From Azospirillum sp. 412522 (GTDB taxonomy: Bacteria; Pseudomonadota; Alphaproteobacteria; Azospirillales; Azospirillaceae): a stretch of 64,000 nt of DNA. The DNA lies in contig NZ_RWIJ01000013.1 in NCBI RefSeq assembly GCF_019805165.1, positions 83,255 through 147,254 of the forward strand, written 5' to 3'. The position numbers and the translations under genes are program-made. Position 1 is the stretch's first letter. Each line of letters starts with the position of its first letter. The notes below the pieces were generated by a model. It was not told the origin of the DNA, did not search any database, and worked only from the letters and a program-made list of their open reading frames with translations. Below are positions 29,203 to 37,492 of this stretch, in pieces.

Positions 29203-29892
29203 TTACTGGTTCGCCGCCGCCGCGACGACATTGGCACCGGCCAGTTCGCCGCCGATGCCGTTGTTCAGCGCCCAGATGGCGGCCTGGGTGCGGTTGGAGG
29301 CGTTGATCTTGCGCAGCAGGCTCTTCAGGTGAACCTTCACGGTGGCTTCCGTGATGTTCAGGTGGTTGGCGATCATCTTGTTGCTGTCGCCGTTGAGCAG
29401 GCAGCGCAGGATCTGCACCTCGCGCTGCGACAGGCCCTTGCGCGACACCGGCATTTCGGTGCCGTTGCCGTTGACGCGGCCGGAGATCAGCAGCGCGGCC
29501 AGATGGGTGGGGAACACCTTCTCGCCCATCATCACCAGCTTCAGCGACTGGGCCAGCGCGTCGGACGACAGGTCCTTCATCAGGTAGCCGTCGGCACCGG
29601 CTTCCAGCGCATTGGCGAGGCGGCGGGTGCACAGGTCGCTGGTCAGGATGACCATGCGGGTTTCCGGCAGCAGGGCACGCAGGCGGCGCATCCCATCCGC
29701 CTCCTCGTCGCCGCCATTCTGCAGGTCCAGAAGGACGAGCTGCGGCCGCAGGCCGTTCTCGGCCGCGCCCAGCGCCTCGCGCAGGTTTCCCGCCTCGGCG
29801 ACGATCTGGAAGGGCGAATCATCGAGCAGGCGCTTCAGCCCCTCGCGAAACAGCTTGTTCGAATCGATAAGAAAAGCGCGCACTGAGTCCAT
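29203..29892 (-). CDS. NarL/FixJ-class response regulator
   Basis: A 229-residue regulator starting at ATG 29892 with GGGAG upstream. The receiver (1-125) has AFLIDSNKLFREGLKRLL, so only one acidic residue of the usual pair is kept, then the phospho-acceptor Asp in LVLLDLQNG, Thr/Ser in VILTSD and Lys in YLMKDLS. The C-terminal LuxR-type helix-turn-helix runs from GLSQREVQILRCLLNGDSNK to LNITEATVKVHLKSLLRKI, then NRTQAAIWAL. No cognate kinase is adjacent. The 525-base region upstream has symmetric TACCCC elements that this class of protein could bind. Target genes are unknown. Confidence 0.92.
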   Translation of the reverse strand: MDSVRAFLIDSNKLFREGLKRLLDDSPFQIVAEAGNLREALGAAENGLRPQLVLLDLQNGGDEEADGMRRLRALLPETRMVILTSDLCTRRLANALEAGADGYLMKDLSSDALAQSLKLVMMGEKVFPTHLAALLISGRVNGNGTEMPVSRKGLSQREVQILRCLLNGDSNKMIANHLNITEATVKVHLKSLLRKINASNRTQAAIWALNNGIGGELAGANVVAAAANQ

Positions 29893-30417
29893 CGTCCGCT
29901 CCCGCAATTTTGGTCGATCGTCATGACGTCGTGGCCAGGGTAAAGGCCGTTGTACAGAGGAAGGTCCCGACGCATTGGCGATTCGGCGATTACCCCTCGA
30001 TAGCTTCGGCAGGCCGTTATTTAGGGGGAGGTTACCCCCGTGTCGTGCCCTACGGTACCACTCTCCGGAGTTAAAAGAAGAACGCATTGGGCATATGCGC
30101 AAAGCCTCTCCAAGATTTCAGGATCCAAAGATATCACAACAGCGAACATTGCTCTGCGCGAAGGCGTTAACTGTTTTGTTAACCACCACTTATTTGCGTA
30201 TGACTGCGCTCGATGGGCGAGGTATGCCGCAAAAATCTCACACCAAGTTGTGTTTGCAATCGCTGGCGTGGTGATGCCAACAGATAACCCGAATGGAGAC
30301 CCTGTGCTTTCGATATAGAAATGGGCGCTTCCGACACCGTGCCGCTTGACCATTCCTGGCCGCGCATGCGCATTTCTGCCGGCTTCCGCCCCTCGGCGGA
30401 GACAGGACGGGGATAGG
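29893..30417. other. 525-base low-GC intergenic region with a G5/C5 hairpin
   Basis: No supported gene. GGGGG (30024-30028) and CCCCC (30035-30039) flank AGGTTA, and TTACCCCT occurs 40 bases earlier, giving repeated TACCCC-type elements between the NarL-class gene and the next promoter region. From about 30050 to 30330 the base composition is clearly AT-richer than the flanks. Short frames here show no family resemblance and no ribosome-binding sites. Confidence 0.5.
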
Positions 30418-30591
30418 ATGGGCTGGCAGATCATCGCCGCCGCCATGGCGGGCTATCTGGTGCTGCTGGGGCGCAGCGCATGGAAGCAGGGCGAGTTCCG
30501 CCAGTACCTGCGCAGCCTCGCCATCGTCGCGACGCTGTGCACCCTGCTGGCGGGCGCCGTCGCCCTGGCGATGCTGCTGGACGGGGCGTAG
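30418..30591 (+). CDS. small membrane protein
   Basis: A 57-residue protein starting MGWQIIAAAMAGYLVLLGRS. Two hydrophobic segments (residues 3-17 and about 34-53, AIVATLCTLLAGAVALAMLL) are separated by a charged loop WKQGEFRQYLR, predicting a hairpin in the inner membrane. An AGGACGGGG sequence lies upstream of the ATG at 30418. No family is recognised. It is convergent with degP, whose terminator follows. Confidence 0.6.
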   Translation: MGWQIIAAAMAGYLVLLGRSAWKQGEFRQYLRSLAIVATLCTLLAGAVALAMLLDGA

Positions 30592-30642
30592 GCGCTCCCC
30601 GACCATCCAGCTCCGACTTCCCGTCACTGACGCAATAAAAAA

Positions 30643-30668
30643 GGCGCCGGCGGTCTCCCGCCGACGCC
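30643..30668 (-). terminator. intrinsic terminator of degP
   Basis: On the minus strand an 11-bp GC stem (one G-T pair) with loop GAGA is followed by TTTTTT, 20 bases after the degP stop codon. Confidence 0.9.
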
Positions 30669-30688
30669 ATGTTCCTTTGCCGCCGCGA

Positions 30689-32272
30689 TCAGCTGAGCGG
30701 GATCGCCACGAAGCGCAGGTCGCCCTTGCGATCGACCAGAAGCAGAACGGACTTCTTGCTCTGCTCCTTGGCCTTCTGGACCTTGGCGGTCACATCCTCG
30801 GGCTTGCGGACCTCTTCCTGGCCGACCTCGATGATGACGTCGCCCGCGCGCAGCCCCTTCTCCGCCGCCGTGGAGTTGCCGGCCACGTCGGTGATGACCA
30901 CGCCCTTCATGTCGGGCTTGATCTCGTACTGCTGGCGCAGTTCCGGCGTGATGGCGGTCAGCTTCATGCCGAGCGATTCGGTCGGCTTCTGGGCCGGAGC
31001 CTTGTCCTTCGGCTGCTGCTTCTCGTCCGGACCGGCAGTGAGCAGGCCCTGCTCCTCAGCAGCCTCCAGTTCGCCGACCTTGACCTGGACGGTCTGCGCC
31101 TTGCCCTTGCGCCAGACCTCGACCGGCACGGCCTTGTCGATGCCGGTTTCGGCGACGACGCGGGGCAGGCGCCGCATCTCGTCGATTTCCTTGCCGTCGA
31201 ACTTGGTCACCACGTCACCCGCCTGGATGCCGCCCTTGGCGGCCGGGCCGTCCGGGGTGACGGAAGCGACCAGCGCACCCTTGTGGCCGGGCAGGCCCAG
31301 GCTCTCGGCGATCTCCGGCGTCACCGCCTGGATGCGCACGCCCAGCCAGCCGCGGCGGGTCTTGCCATAGTCCTTCAGCTGCGCCACCACCTGCTTGGCG
31401 AGGTTGGACGGAATGGCGAAGCCGATGCCGACGGACCCGCCCGACGGCGAGAAGATGGCGGTGTTGATGCCGATGACCTCGCCGTTCAGGTTGAACATCG
31501 GGCCGCCGGAGTTGCCGCGGTTGATCGAGGCATCGGTCTGCAGGAAATCGTCGTACGGGCCGGCGTCGATGTTGCGCTGGCGCGCCGAGATGATGCCGGC
31601 GGTGACCGATCCACCCAGACCGAACGGATTGCCGATGGCCAGAACCCAGTCGCCGACGCGCATGGCATCGCTGTCGCCGAAGGGCACCGCGACCAGGGGG
31701 TGGCTGGTCTTGATCTTCAGCAGGGCCAAGTCGGTCTTGCTGTCCTTGCCAACCAACTCCGCCTTGATGTTGGTGTCGTCCTGCAGGATGACGGTGATCT
31801 CGTCGGCGTCCTGAACGACATGGTTGTTGGTGACGACATAGCCGTTCTTGGCATCGATGATGAAGCCGGACCCCAGCGAGGTCGCCTTGCGCTGCGGCTG
31901 GTCCTGCTGCTGCTGGCGGTCGAAGAAGTCCTTGAAGAAGTCCTCGAAGGGCGAGCCCGGCGGAAACTGCGGGATCTCCGGCCGCTGGCCCTGCGGACGC
32001 TGAGGCGCGTTCTGGCTGGTGGAGATGTTGACGACCGCCGGCAGCAGCTTTTCCGCCAGATCGGCGAAGCTGCCGGGCGCATTGCGGTTGGGCGTTGCCG
32101 CCTGGGCCTGGGCCGGCGCAGCCGCGAAGGCGCCCATCACGACGCCCCCGGCCATGACCGACGTCATGCCCCAGACGATGGCGGCGACCAGCGGCCGGAC
32201 GCCCACCTTGCGAGGCCGGGCCTCGGCCACGGCACCGCGCGTGGCGGGTTCGAAGTTGGGTATGCGAATCAA
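30689..32272 (-). CDS. degP: periplasmic serine protease Do/DegP family
   Basis: Protein-quality-control protease and chaperone of the periplasm, 527 residues from the chosen start. TTG 32272 is preferred: it has GGGAG eight bases upstream and yields an n-region followed by the signal helix (PLVAAIVWGMTSVMAGGVVM) and a cleavage site near APAQAQA; upstream ATGs at 32338 and 32368 are alternatives. The trypsin-like domain has the triad His in TNNHVV, Asp in SKTDLALLKI and Ser in GNSGGPM, with a Gln-rich LA loop (DRQQQQDQPQRK). Two PDZ domains follow (GWLGVRIQAVTPE onward, and the last 100 residues). It lies downstream of hflK-hflC, a conserved order. Confidence 0.95.
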   Translation of the reverse strand: MIRIPNFEPATRGAVAEARPRKVGVRPLVAAIVWGMTSVMAGGVVMGAFAAAPAQAQAATPNRNAPGSFADLAEKLLPAVVNISTSQNAPQRPQGQRPEIPQFPPGSPFEDFFKDFFDRQQQQDQPQRKATSLGSGFIIDAKNGYVVTNNHVVQDADEITVILQDDTNIKAELVGKDSKTDLALLKIKTSHPLVAVPFGDSDAMRVGDWVLAIGNPFGLGGSVTAGIISARQRNIDAGPYDDFLQTDASINRGNSGGPMFNLNGEVIGINTAIFSPSGGSVGIGFAIPSNLAKQVVAQLKDYGKTRRGWLGVRIQAVTPEIAESLGLPGHKGALVASVTPDGPAAKGGIQAGDVVTKFDGKEIDEMRRLPRVVAETGIDKAVPVEVWRKGKAQTVQVKVGELEAAEEQGLLTAGPDEKQQPKDKAPAQKPTESLGMKLTAITPELRQQYEIKPDMKGVVITDVAGNSTAAEKGLRAGDVIIEVGQEEVRKPEDVTAKVQKAKEQSKKSVLLLVDRKGDLRFVAIPLS

Positions 32273-32475
32273 CGTGCTCTCCCTACCAGACGTCCGGCCG
32301 GTTCCATGGGCAGGATCGGCCGCCCAGTTCTGGGCCATATAGGTGTTGGGCCAAGAGTATGGCTGCAAAATGGCGTGCCGGTCCAGTCGGCACCAGTGGA
32401 AATCTTAAGCCCGCGGATTTCCTTTGAACCAGTGCTGCGGACCGCTCGCCTCGGCCCGCTGGTGCCGGACATGGC

Positions 32476-32512
32476 TGTGGCCGGATCGAGGGGGAAACTC
32501 GACCCGGCCACA
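32476..32512 (-). terminator. hairpin after hflC
   Basis: TGTGGCCGG and CCGGCCACA plus an inner TCGAG/CTCGA form a very stable stem 26 bases after the hflC stop. No T-run is present. Confidence 0.5.
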
Positions 32513-32538
32513 GTCAGCGTCGCTTCCGAACGGCGGTA

Positions 32539-33477
32539 TTACTGCGCCGGCGCGGGAGCCGGAGCCGGAGCCGGTGCAGCCGGAGCAGCCGGAGCAGCCA
32601 CGCCACCACCGACCTGCGGGCCAGTGCCGTTGAAGTAGCGGAAGAACTCGCCTGTGGGCGACAGCACCATGGTGGTGTCGTTCCCGTTCAGCGACTTCCG
32701 ATAGGCCTCGAGCGACCGGTAGAAGCCATAGAATCCGGGATCCTGCGAGGTCGCCTCGGCGATCAGCTTCAGCGCGGAGTTGTCGCCTTCGCCGCGCAGG
32801 ATCTGCGCGTCGCGCTGGGCCTCGGCGATGATGACCGTGCGCTCGCGTTCGGCGCGCGACTTGATCTGCTGCGACTGCTCCTGGCCCTGGGCGCGGGCCT
32901 CCGACGCTTCGCGTTCACGTTCGGAGCGCATGCGGGCGAAGATCGACTGGCTGGTCTCTTCCGGCAGATCGGCGCGGCGGATGCGCACGTCGACGATCTC
33001 GATGCCGAAGCGCTTGGCCTCGTCGTTCACCTGCCCCTTGATGTCGGTCATGATGCGGGCACGTTCGTCCGACAGGACGGCCAGCACCGTGACGTTGCCG
33101 AGCACGCGGCGCAGCGAGGAGTTGACGATCGAGTTCAGGCGGGTTTCGGCCACCGCCTCGGTCCCGGCGGTCTGGTAGAAGCGCAGCGGGTCGTGGATGC
33201 GGTAACGGGCGAAGGCATCGACGTCCAGCCGCTTCTGGTCGGCCAGGATGACCTGCTCCACCGGCGGATCGAGGTCGAGGACGCGGCGGTCGAGCAGCCG
33301 GACTTCCTGGATGAAGGGGATCTTCACCTTCAGGCCCGGTTCCTGGATCACCCGGCGCGGTTCGCCGAACTGCAGGACCAGCGCCTGCTGGGCCTCGTTG
33401 ACGGTGAACAGGGCGGACGACGCGACGACGCCCAGAGCGACGATGGCGATGCCGGCGATGGCGAGGGTGCGTTTCAT
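32539..33477 (-). CDS. hflC: HflC, FtsH-regulating SPFH protein
   Basis: Membrane-anchored prohibitin-like protein that forms a cage with HflK around the FtsH protease. It has 312 residues; the start ATG 33477 follows a GAGGAGGAT ribosome-binding site. The N-terminal helix (LAIAGIAIVALGVVASSALF) is followed by the SPFH domain (VNEAQQALVLQFGEPRRV onward), the ARYRIHDPLRFYQT segment, and a long helix EREREASEARAQGQEQSQQI characteristic of HflC. The C-terminus is an unusual Ala/Pro repeat (APAAPAAPAPAPAPAPAQ). It starts 13 bases after hflK. Confidence 0.96.
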   Translation of the reverse strand: MKRTLAIAGIAIVALGVVASSALFTVNEAQQALVLQFGEPRRVIQEPGLKVKIPFIQEVRLLDRRVLDLDPPVEQVILADQKRLDVDAFARYRIHDPLRFYQTAGTEAVAETRLNSIVNSSLRRVLGNVTVLAVLSDERARIMTDIKGQVNDEAKRFGIEIVDVRIRRADLPEETSQSIFARMRSEREREASEARAQGQEQSQQIKSRAERERTVIIAEAQRDAQILRGEGDNSALKLIAEATSQDPGFYGFYRSLEAYRKSLNGNDTTMVLSPTGEFFRYFNGTGPQVGGGVAAPAAPAAPAPAPAPAPAQ

Positions 33478-33490
33478 GATGCGATCCTCC

Positions 33491-34741
33491 TCACTGGCCG
33501 GAGACTGAAGGGTTCTGGGGCAGCGACGACAGCGGCTGCGTCTGCGTGCCGGACCGCGCTCCTCCCTGGTTGCCGCTCTGGCCCGGCTGCGCCTGACGCG
33601 GCGCCTGCTGCGGAGCAGGGGCGGCGTTGGGAGCAAGCTGGTTCAGCGGCAGGTAGGGCACGACGTTCTGCGCCGATCCGTCGACGATGATCTTGTTCCG
33701 GCCGCGGAGGATCTCCTCCATGGTTTCCAGATACATGCGCCGGGCGGTGACGTCCTTGTTCAGCGCATAGGCCTCGTACACCTTGCGGAAGCGGTCGGCA
33801 TCGCCCTGCGCCAGGCTGACCACCTGCTCGCGGTAGGCCGAGGCTTCCTGCACCAGCCGCTCCGCCTCGCCGCGGGCGCGCGGGATGATGTCGTTGCGGT
33901 AGGCTTCCGCCTCGTTGCGGGCGCGCTCGCGGTCGGCGCGGGCACGCTGCACGTCGTTGAAGGCGTCGATGACCGGCTGCGGGGGGTCCGCCTTCTGCAA
34001 CTGGACCTGGGTGATCTCGATGCCGGCCTGATACTCGTCCAGCATGGTCTGGAGAAGCTGGCGGGTCGAGGTTTCGATCTGCTGGCGGGCCTCGGTCAGG
34101 GCGGGCTGCAGGTCGGTGCGGCCGATGACCTCGCGCATGGCGCTTTCGGCGGCCTTCTTCACCGTCACTTCCGGCTCGCGGATCTTGAACAGGAAGTTGC
34201 CGGCGTCCTTGATGACCCAGAACACCGTGAAGTCGATGTCGATGATGTTCTCGTCGCCGGTCAGCATCAGCGACTCGTCCGGCACGTCGCGGTCGTTGCG
34301 ACCACCGCCGACGGAGGAGCGGTAACCGACCTCGATCCGGTTGACGCGCGTCACCTTGGGCAGCAGCACGGTCTCGATCGGCGACGGCAGGCGGTAGCGC
34401 AGGCCGGGCTGCTCGGTGCGGGTCCACTGGCCGAAACGCATGACGACGCCCTGCTCGTCCGCCTCGACGCGGTAGATGCCGCTGGCGAGCCAGATCAGGC
34501 CGAGCACACCGGCGACCAGCGCGACGCCCCGGCCGCTGCCGAAGCCGCCGGGCATGGCGCGGCGCAGACGGTCCTGGCTCCGCCGCAGCAGATCCTCAAG
34601 GTCGGGAGGCTGCGGGCCACCGCCACCGCCGCCATTTCCCCCGCCCTGGGGACGCCCCCACGGGTTGCCCGGGCCGTTGTTGCCCGGCGGAGGACCCCAG
34701 GGGCCGCCACCACCGCCCCCACCCTGATTGTTCCACGGCAT
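33491..34741 (-). CDS. hflK: HflK, FtsH-regulating SPFH protein
   Basis: Partner of HflC, 416 residues. A flexible Gly/Pro/Asn-rich cytosolic N-terminus (residues 1-48, with runs of Gly) leads to the membrane helix VALVAGVLGLIWLASGIY. The SPFH domain contains VVMRFGQWTRTEQPGLRYRL and FTVFWVIKDAGNFLF, and the coiled region has RADRERARNEAEAYRND. The C-terminus is Gln/Pro/Gly-rich. The pair modulates FtsH degradation of membrane and cytosolic substrates. It is divergent from mrp, with 172 bases in between. Confidence 0.96.
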   Translation of the reverse strand: MPWNNQGGGGGGGPWGPPPGNNGPGNPWGRPQGGGNGGGGGGPQPPDLEDLLRRSQDRLRRAMPGGFGSGRGVALVAGVLGLIWLASGIYRVEADEQGVVMRFGQWTRTEQPGLRYRLPSPIETVLLPKVTRVNRIEVGYRSSVGGGRNDRDVPDESLMLTGDENIIDIDFTVFWVIKDAGNFLFKIREPEVTVKKAAESAMREVIGRTDLQPALTEARQQIETSTRQLLQTMLDEYQAGIEITQVQLQKADPPQPVIDAFNDVQRARADRERARNEAEAYRNDIIPRARGEAERLVQEASAYREQVVSLAQGDADRFRKVYEAYALNKDVTARRMYLETMEEILRGRNKIIVDGSAQNVVPYLPLNQLAPNAAPAPQQAPRQAQPGQSGNQGGARSGTQTQPLSSLPQNPSVSGQ

Positions 34742-34811
34742 CCGACTGCGTCCCCCTCTGCGATTCGTCCCATCATGTGGAAGCGCAATGGCTTAAGCCC
34801 CGCGCATCCCT

Positions 34812-34840
34812 TTACCGATCTCGTCCGTCGGTCCTATAGT
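34812..34840 (+). promoter_or_regulatory. probable promoter of mrp
   Basis: TTACCG (34812-34817), 17 bases, TATAGT (34835-34840), ending 73 bases before the mrp start in the gap divergent from hflK. Confidence 0.45.
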
Positions 34841-34913
34841 CCCCCATACCCTTCGGCAAGGATTCCACCAACGGATATCCGCCAATATCGGGAAGACAGC
34901 GGAGTTTTCAACC

Positions 34914-36098
34914 ATGGCGCAGATCGGCGAAGCTCAAGTCATGCAGGCGCTGAAGACCGTCATCGACCCGGACCGGGGCGGCGACATCGTCAGTTTGGGC
35001 ATGTTGTCGGGCCTCGTGGTGCGCGACGGGCATGTCGCTTTTTCCATCGAAGTCGATCCCAAGCGCGGCGCCCAGGCCGAACCGTTGCGCCACGCCGCGG
35101 AGAAGGCGGTGGATGCCCTGCCCGGGGTCCTGTCGGTCACCGCGGTGCTGACCGCCCATCGCGCGGCGCCTCAGGGTGCGGCACAGGGCCACACGCATTC
35201 GCATGGCGGGCAGCACGGCCATTCCCACGGTCATTCCCATGGCGGGACCCATGGAGGAGCACCGCAGGGAGCGCCGCAGGGCGACCCGCAGAAGCCGCTG
35301 GTTCCCGGCGTGAAGGCGATCGTCGCCGTCGCGTCCGGCAAGGGCGGCGTCGGCAAATCGACCACCTCGGCCAATCTGGCGCTGGCGCTGGCCGCCAACG
35401 GACTGAAGGTCGGGCTGCTCGACGCCGACATCTACGGCCCGTCGATGCCGCGCATGATGGGCATTTCCGGCCGCCCCAACAGTCCTGACGGCAAGCGTCT
35501 GGAGCCGATGGAGAATTACGGCATCAAGGTGATGTCCATGGGCTTCCTGGTGGCCGAGGACACGCCGATGATCTGGCGCGGCCCGATGGTGATGAGCGCG
35601 TTGCAGCAGATGCTGCGCGACGTCAACTGGGGCACGCTCGACATCCTGGTGGTGGACATGCCGCCCGGCACCGGCGACGCCCAGTTGACCATGGCGCAGC
35701 AGGTCCCGCTGGCCGGTGCGGTGATCGTCTCCACCCCGCAGGACATCGCCCTGCTCGATGCCCGCAAGGGGCTGAACATGTTCCGCCGCGTCGATGTGCC
35801 GGTGTTGGGCATCATCGAGAACATGAGCTATTTCTGCTGTCCCAACTGCGGCCACCGCACCGACATCTTCAGCCACGGCGGCGCCCGCAAGGAGGCCGAC
35901 GATCTGGGCATGGAGTTCCTGGGCGAGATTCCGCTGCACCTGTCGATCCGCGAGACCTCCGACCAGGGCCAGCCGATCGTGGTGTCGCAGCCGGACTCCG
36001 AGCACGCCCAGTCCTATCGCCGCATCGCCACCCGCCTGTGGGAGAAGATCGGCGGCGGCACCGGCGGCCGCGCGGCCCCGCGCATCGTGGTGCAGTAA
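34914..36098 (+). CDS. mrp: Mrp/ApbC iron-sulfur cluster carrier with His-rich linker
   Basis: P-loop NTPase that assembles and transfers Fe-S clusters; cytosolic homodimer. The 394 residues comprise an N-terminal MIP18-like domain (1-85, [17 protein letters not shown]), an unusual linker at about 92-116 with nine His in 24 residues among Gly and Ser, and the NTPase domain. The latter has the deviant Walker [25 protein letters not shown], switch [16 protein letters not shown] and the cluster-binding CxxC in [12 protein letters not shown]. The linker is longer and more His-rich than is usual for the family and may bind Zn, Ni or Fe. A shared hairpin separates it from the convergent yegD-like gene. 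Confidence 0.95.
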   Translation: MAQIGEAQVMQALKTVIDPDRGGDIVSLGMLSGLVVRDGHVAFSIEVDPKRGAQAEPLRHAAEKAVDALPGVLSVTAVLTAHRAAPQGAAQGHTHSHGGQHGHSHGHSHGGTHGGAPQGAPQGDPQKPLVPGVKAIVAVASGKGGVGKSTTSANLALALAANGLKVGLLDADIYGPSMPRMMGISGRPNSPDGKRLEPMENYGIKVMSMGFLVAEDTPMIWRGPMVMSALQQMLRDVNWGTLDILVVDMPPGTGDAQLTMAQQVPLAGAVIVSTPQDIALLDARKGLNMFRRVDVPVLGIIENMSYFCCPNCGHRTDIFSHGGARKEADDLGMEFLGEIPLHLSIRETSDQGQPIVVSQPDSEHAQSYRRIATRLWEKIGGGTGGRAAPRIVVQ

Positions 36099-36099
36099 G

Positions 36100-36137
36100 G
36101 GGATTGGGGGTGGGCACAACCTCCCACCCCCGATCCC
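36100..36137. terminator. bidirectional hairpin between mrp and yegD-like gene
   Basis: GGGATTGGGGGTGGG (36100-36114) pairs with CCCACCCCCGATCCC (36123-36137) over 15 bp with one G-T pair. It fills the gap between the two stop codons. Confidence 0.55.
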
Positions 36138-37388
36138 TCACCCGTAGCGCCGCTGCGCTTCGACCGTCAGCCCCAGGCCGACGGAGCCGAAGATGTTGCC
36201 CTCCACCACCCGCGCGCCGGGCGCCCCGGCCAGGATCGCCGCACGCACCTGGGGCAGCAGGGTGGAACCGCCGGTCAGGAACACCGCGTCGATTCGCTCG
36301 GCGGTCACACCTGCATCGGCCAGGCAATCGCGAATGCGGGCGCCGATCCGCGCCGCCAGCGAACCGGTAGCGCGATTCAGTGCCTCGCGGTCCACCGCCA
36401 GCGCCAGATCCCCACCCCCCCAGTCCAAGGCCAGTTCCGCTGCCTCATGGTCCGACAATGCGATTTTCGTGCGCTCGACCGCCATTGCCAGCGCATGGCC
36501 CTGACGGTGCTCGACCACACCGATCAGACGCTCGATCTTCTCCGGCTCGGCCGAATCGCGTTGCAGGCGCTCAAGTTCGGCCATCGCCTTTGCGGTGTAG
36601 AGGAAGTTGATCTTCGACCAGGTCGCCAAATCGAAGTAGATGCTCTTCGGCGCCAGCAATCCGGCGCGCTTCATGGCGCTGCCCAGCCCCAGTTCCGGCA
36701 TGGCGGTGGCGATGCTGAGGTCGCGGTCGAAATCCGTGCCGCCGACGCGGATGCCGTCATTCGCCAGGATATCGCCGGCCCGGTCGGACTTGCCGCGCCG
36801 CTCCGGTCCGATGCGCACCACCGAGAAGTCCGAGGTGCCGCCGCCGATGTCGGCGATCAGCGCCAGTTCCTCGCCCGCCACCTGCTGTTCGTAGTCGAGG
36901 GCGGCGGCAATGGGTTCGAACTGGAAGGAGACATTGCGGAATCCGGCGGCACGGGCGATCTGGCCCAACGCCTCCTCCGCCGCCGCGTCGCCGGCCGGGT
37001 CGCCGTCGACGAAGTGGACCGGCCGGCCGACCACCACGTCGCCCAGCTCGCCGCCCAGCGTTTCCTCGGCCCGCTTCCTCACCAGATCGAGGAAGGTGCC
37101 GATCACCGCGCGGAAGCTGATGCGCCCCTTGCGGAGCGCGGTGTCGGCATCGATCAGATCGGTACCGAGCATCGACTTGATGGAGCGCATCAGCCGACCC
37201 TCCACACCCGACACGTAACCGTCGATGGCCGCCTGTCCGATGGTGGTCCGGTCATGCTCGAAGTCGAAGAACACCGCGGTCGGCAGGGTCGTGCGCGTGC
37301 CGTCCAGCGCCAGCAGCCGGAAGCCGTCCGCGTCCTGCACGCCCAGCGTCGTGTTCGAGGTGCCGAAATCGAGCCCGCACGCCGTCAT
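36138..37388 (-). CDS. yegD: Hsp70-family protein, YegD-like
   Basis: A 416-residue actin-fold ATPase related to the nucleotide-binding domain of DnaK but without a substrate-binding domain. Motifs are phosphate-1 GLDFGTSNTTLGV at the N-terminus, phosphate-2 ALIADIGGGTSDFSVV near residue 185, and the adenosine motif VFLTGGSTLLPQVR near 370. VVVGRPVHFV and EPIAAALDYE match the YegD subgroup. Its clients are unknown; such proteins are regarded as specialised chaperones. No DnaJ or nucleotide-exchange gene is nearby. Confidence 0.9.
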   Translation of the reverse strand: MTACGLDFGTSNTTLGVQDADGFRLLALDGTRTTLPTAVFFDFEHDRTTIGQAAIDGYVSGVEGRLMRSIKSMLGTDLIDADTALRKGRISFRAVIGTFLDLVRKRAEETLGGELGDVVVGRPVHFVDGDPAGDAAAEEALGQIARAAGFRNVSFQFEPIAAALDYEQQVAGEELALIADIGGGTSDFSVVRIGPERRGKSDRAGDILANDGIRVGGTDFDRDLSIATAMPELGLGSAMKRAGLLAPKSIYFDLATWSKINFLYTAKAMAELERLQRDSAEPEKIERLIGVVEHRQGHALAMAVERTKIALSDHEAAELALDWGGGDLALAVDREALNRATGSLAARIGARIRDCLADAGVTAERIDAVFLTGGSTLLPQVRAAILAGAPGARVVEGNIFGSVGLGLTVEAQRRYG

Positions 37389-37492
37389 GTCCCGCCTCCT
37401 GCCCGGATGACCGGTGCGGCCACCCGCCGCACCGGAAAAGGGGCGAGCGTATAACGGCTCCCGACCGCCGGATCAAGGGGGCTGCCGGATGA

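Noticed and set aside
30040..30318. Possible 92-residue protein in the low-GC intergenic region
   Set aside because: No ribosome-binding site, no hydrophobic or domain pattern, and no resemblance to any family I know.
35150..35290. Repeated CATGGC/CATTCC bases that might look like a DNA repeat array
   Set aside because: They are the codons of the His/Gly/Ser linker inside mrp, not a CRISPR or other non-coding repeat.
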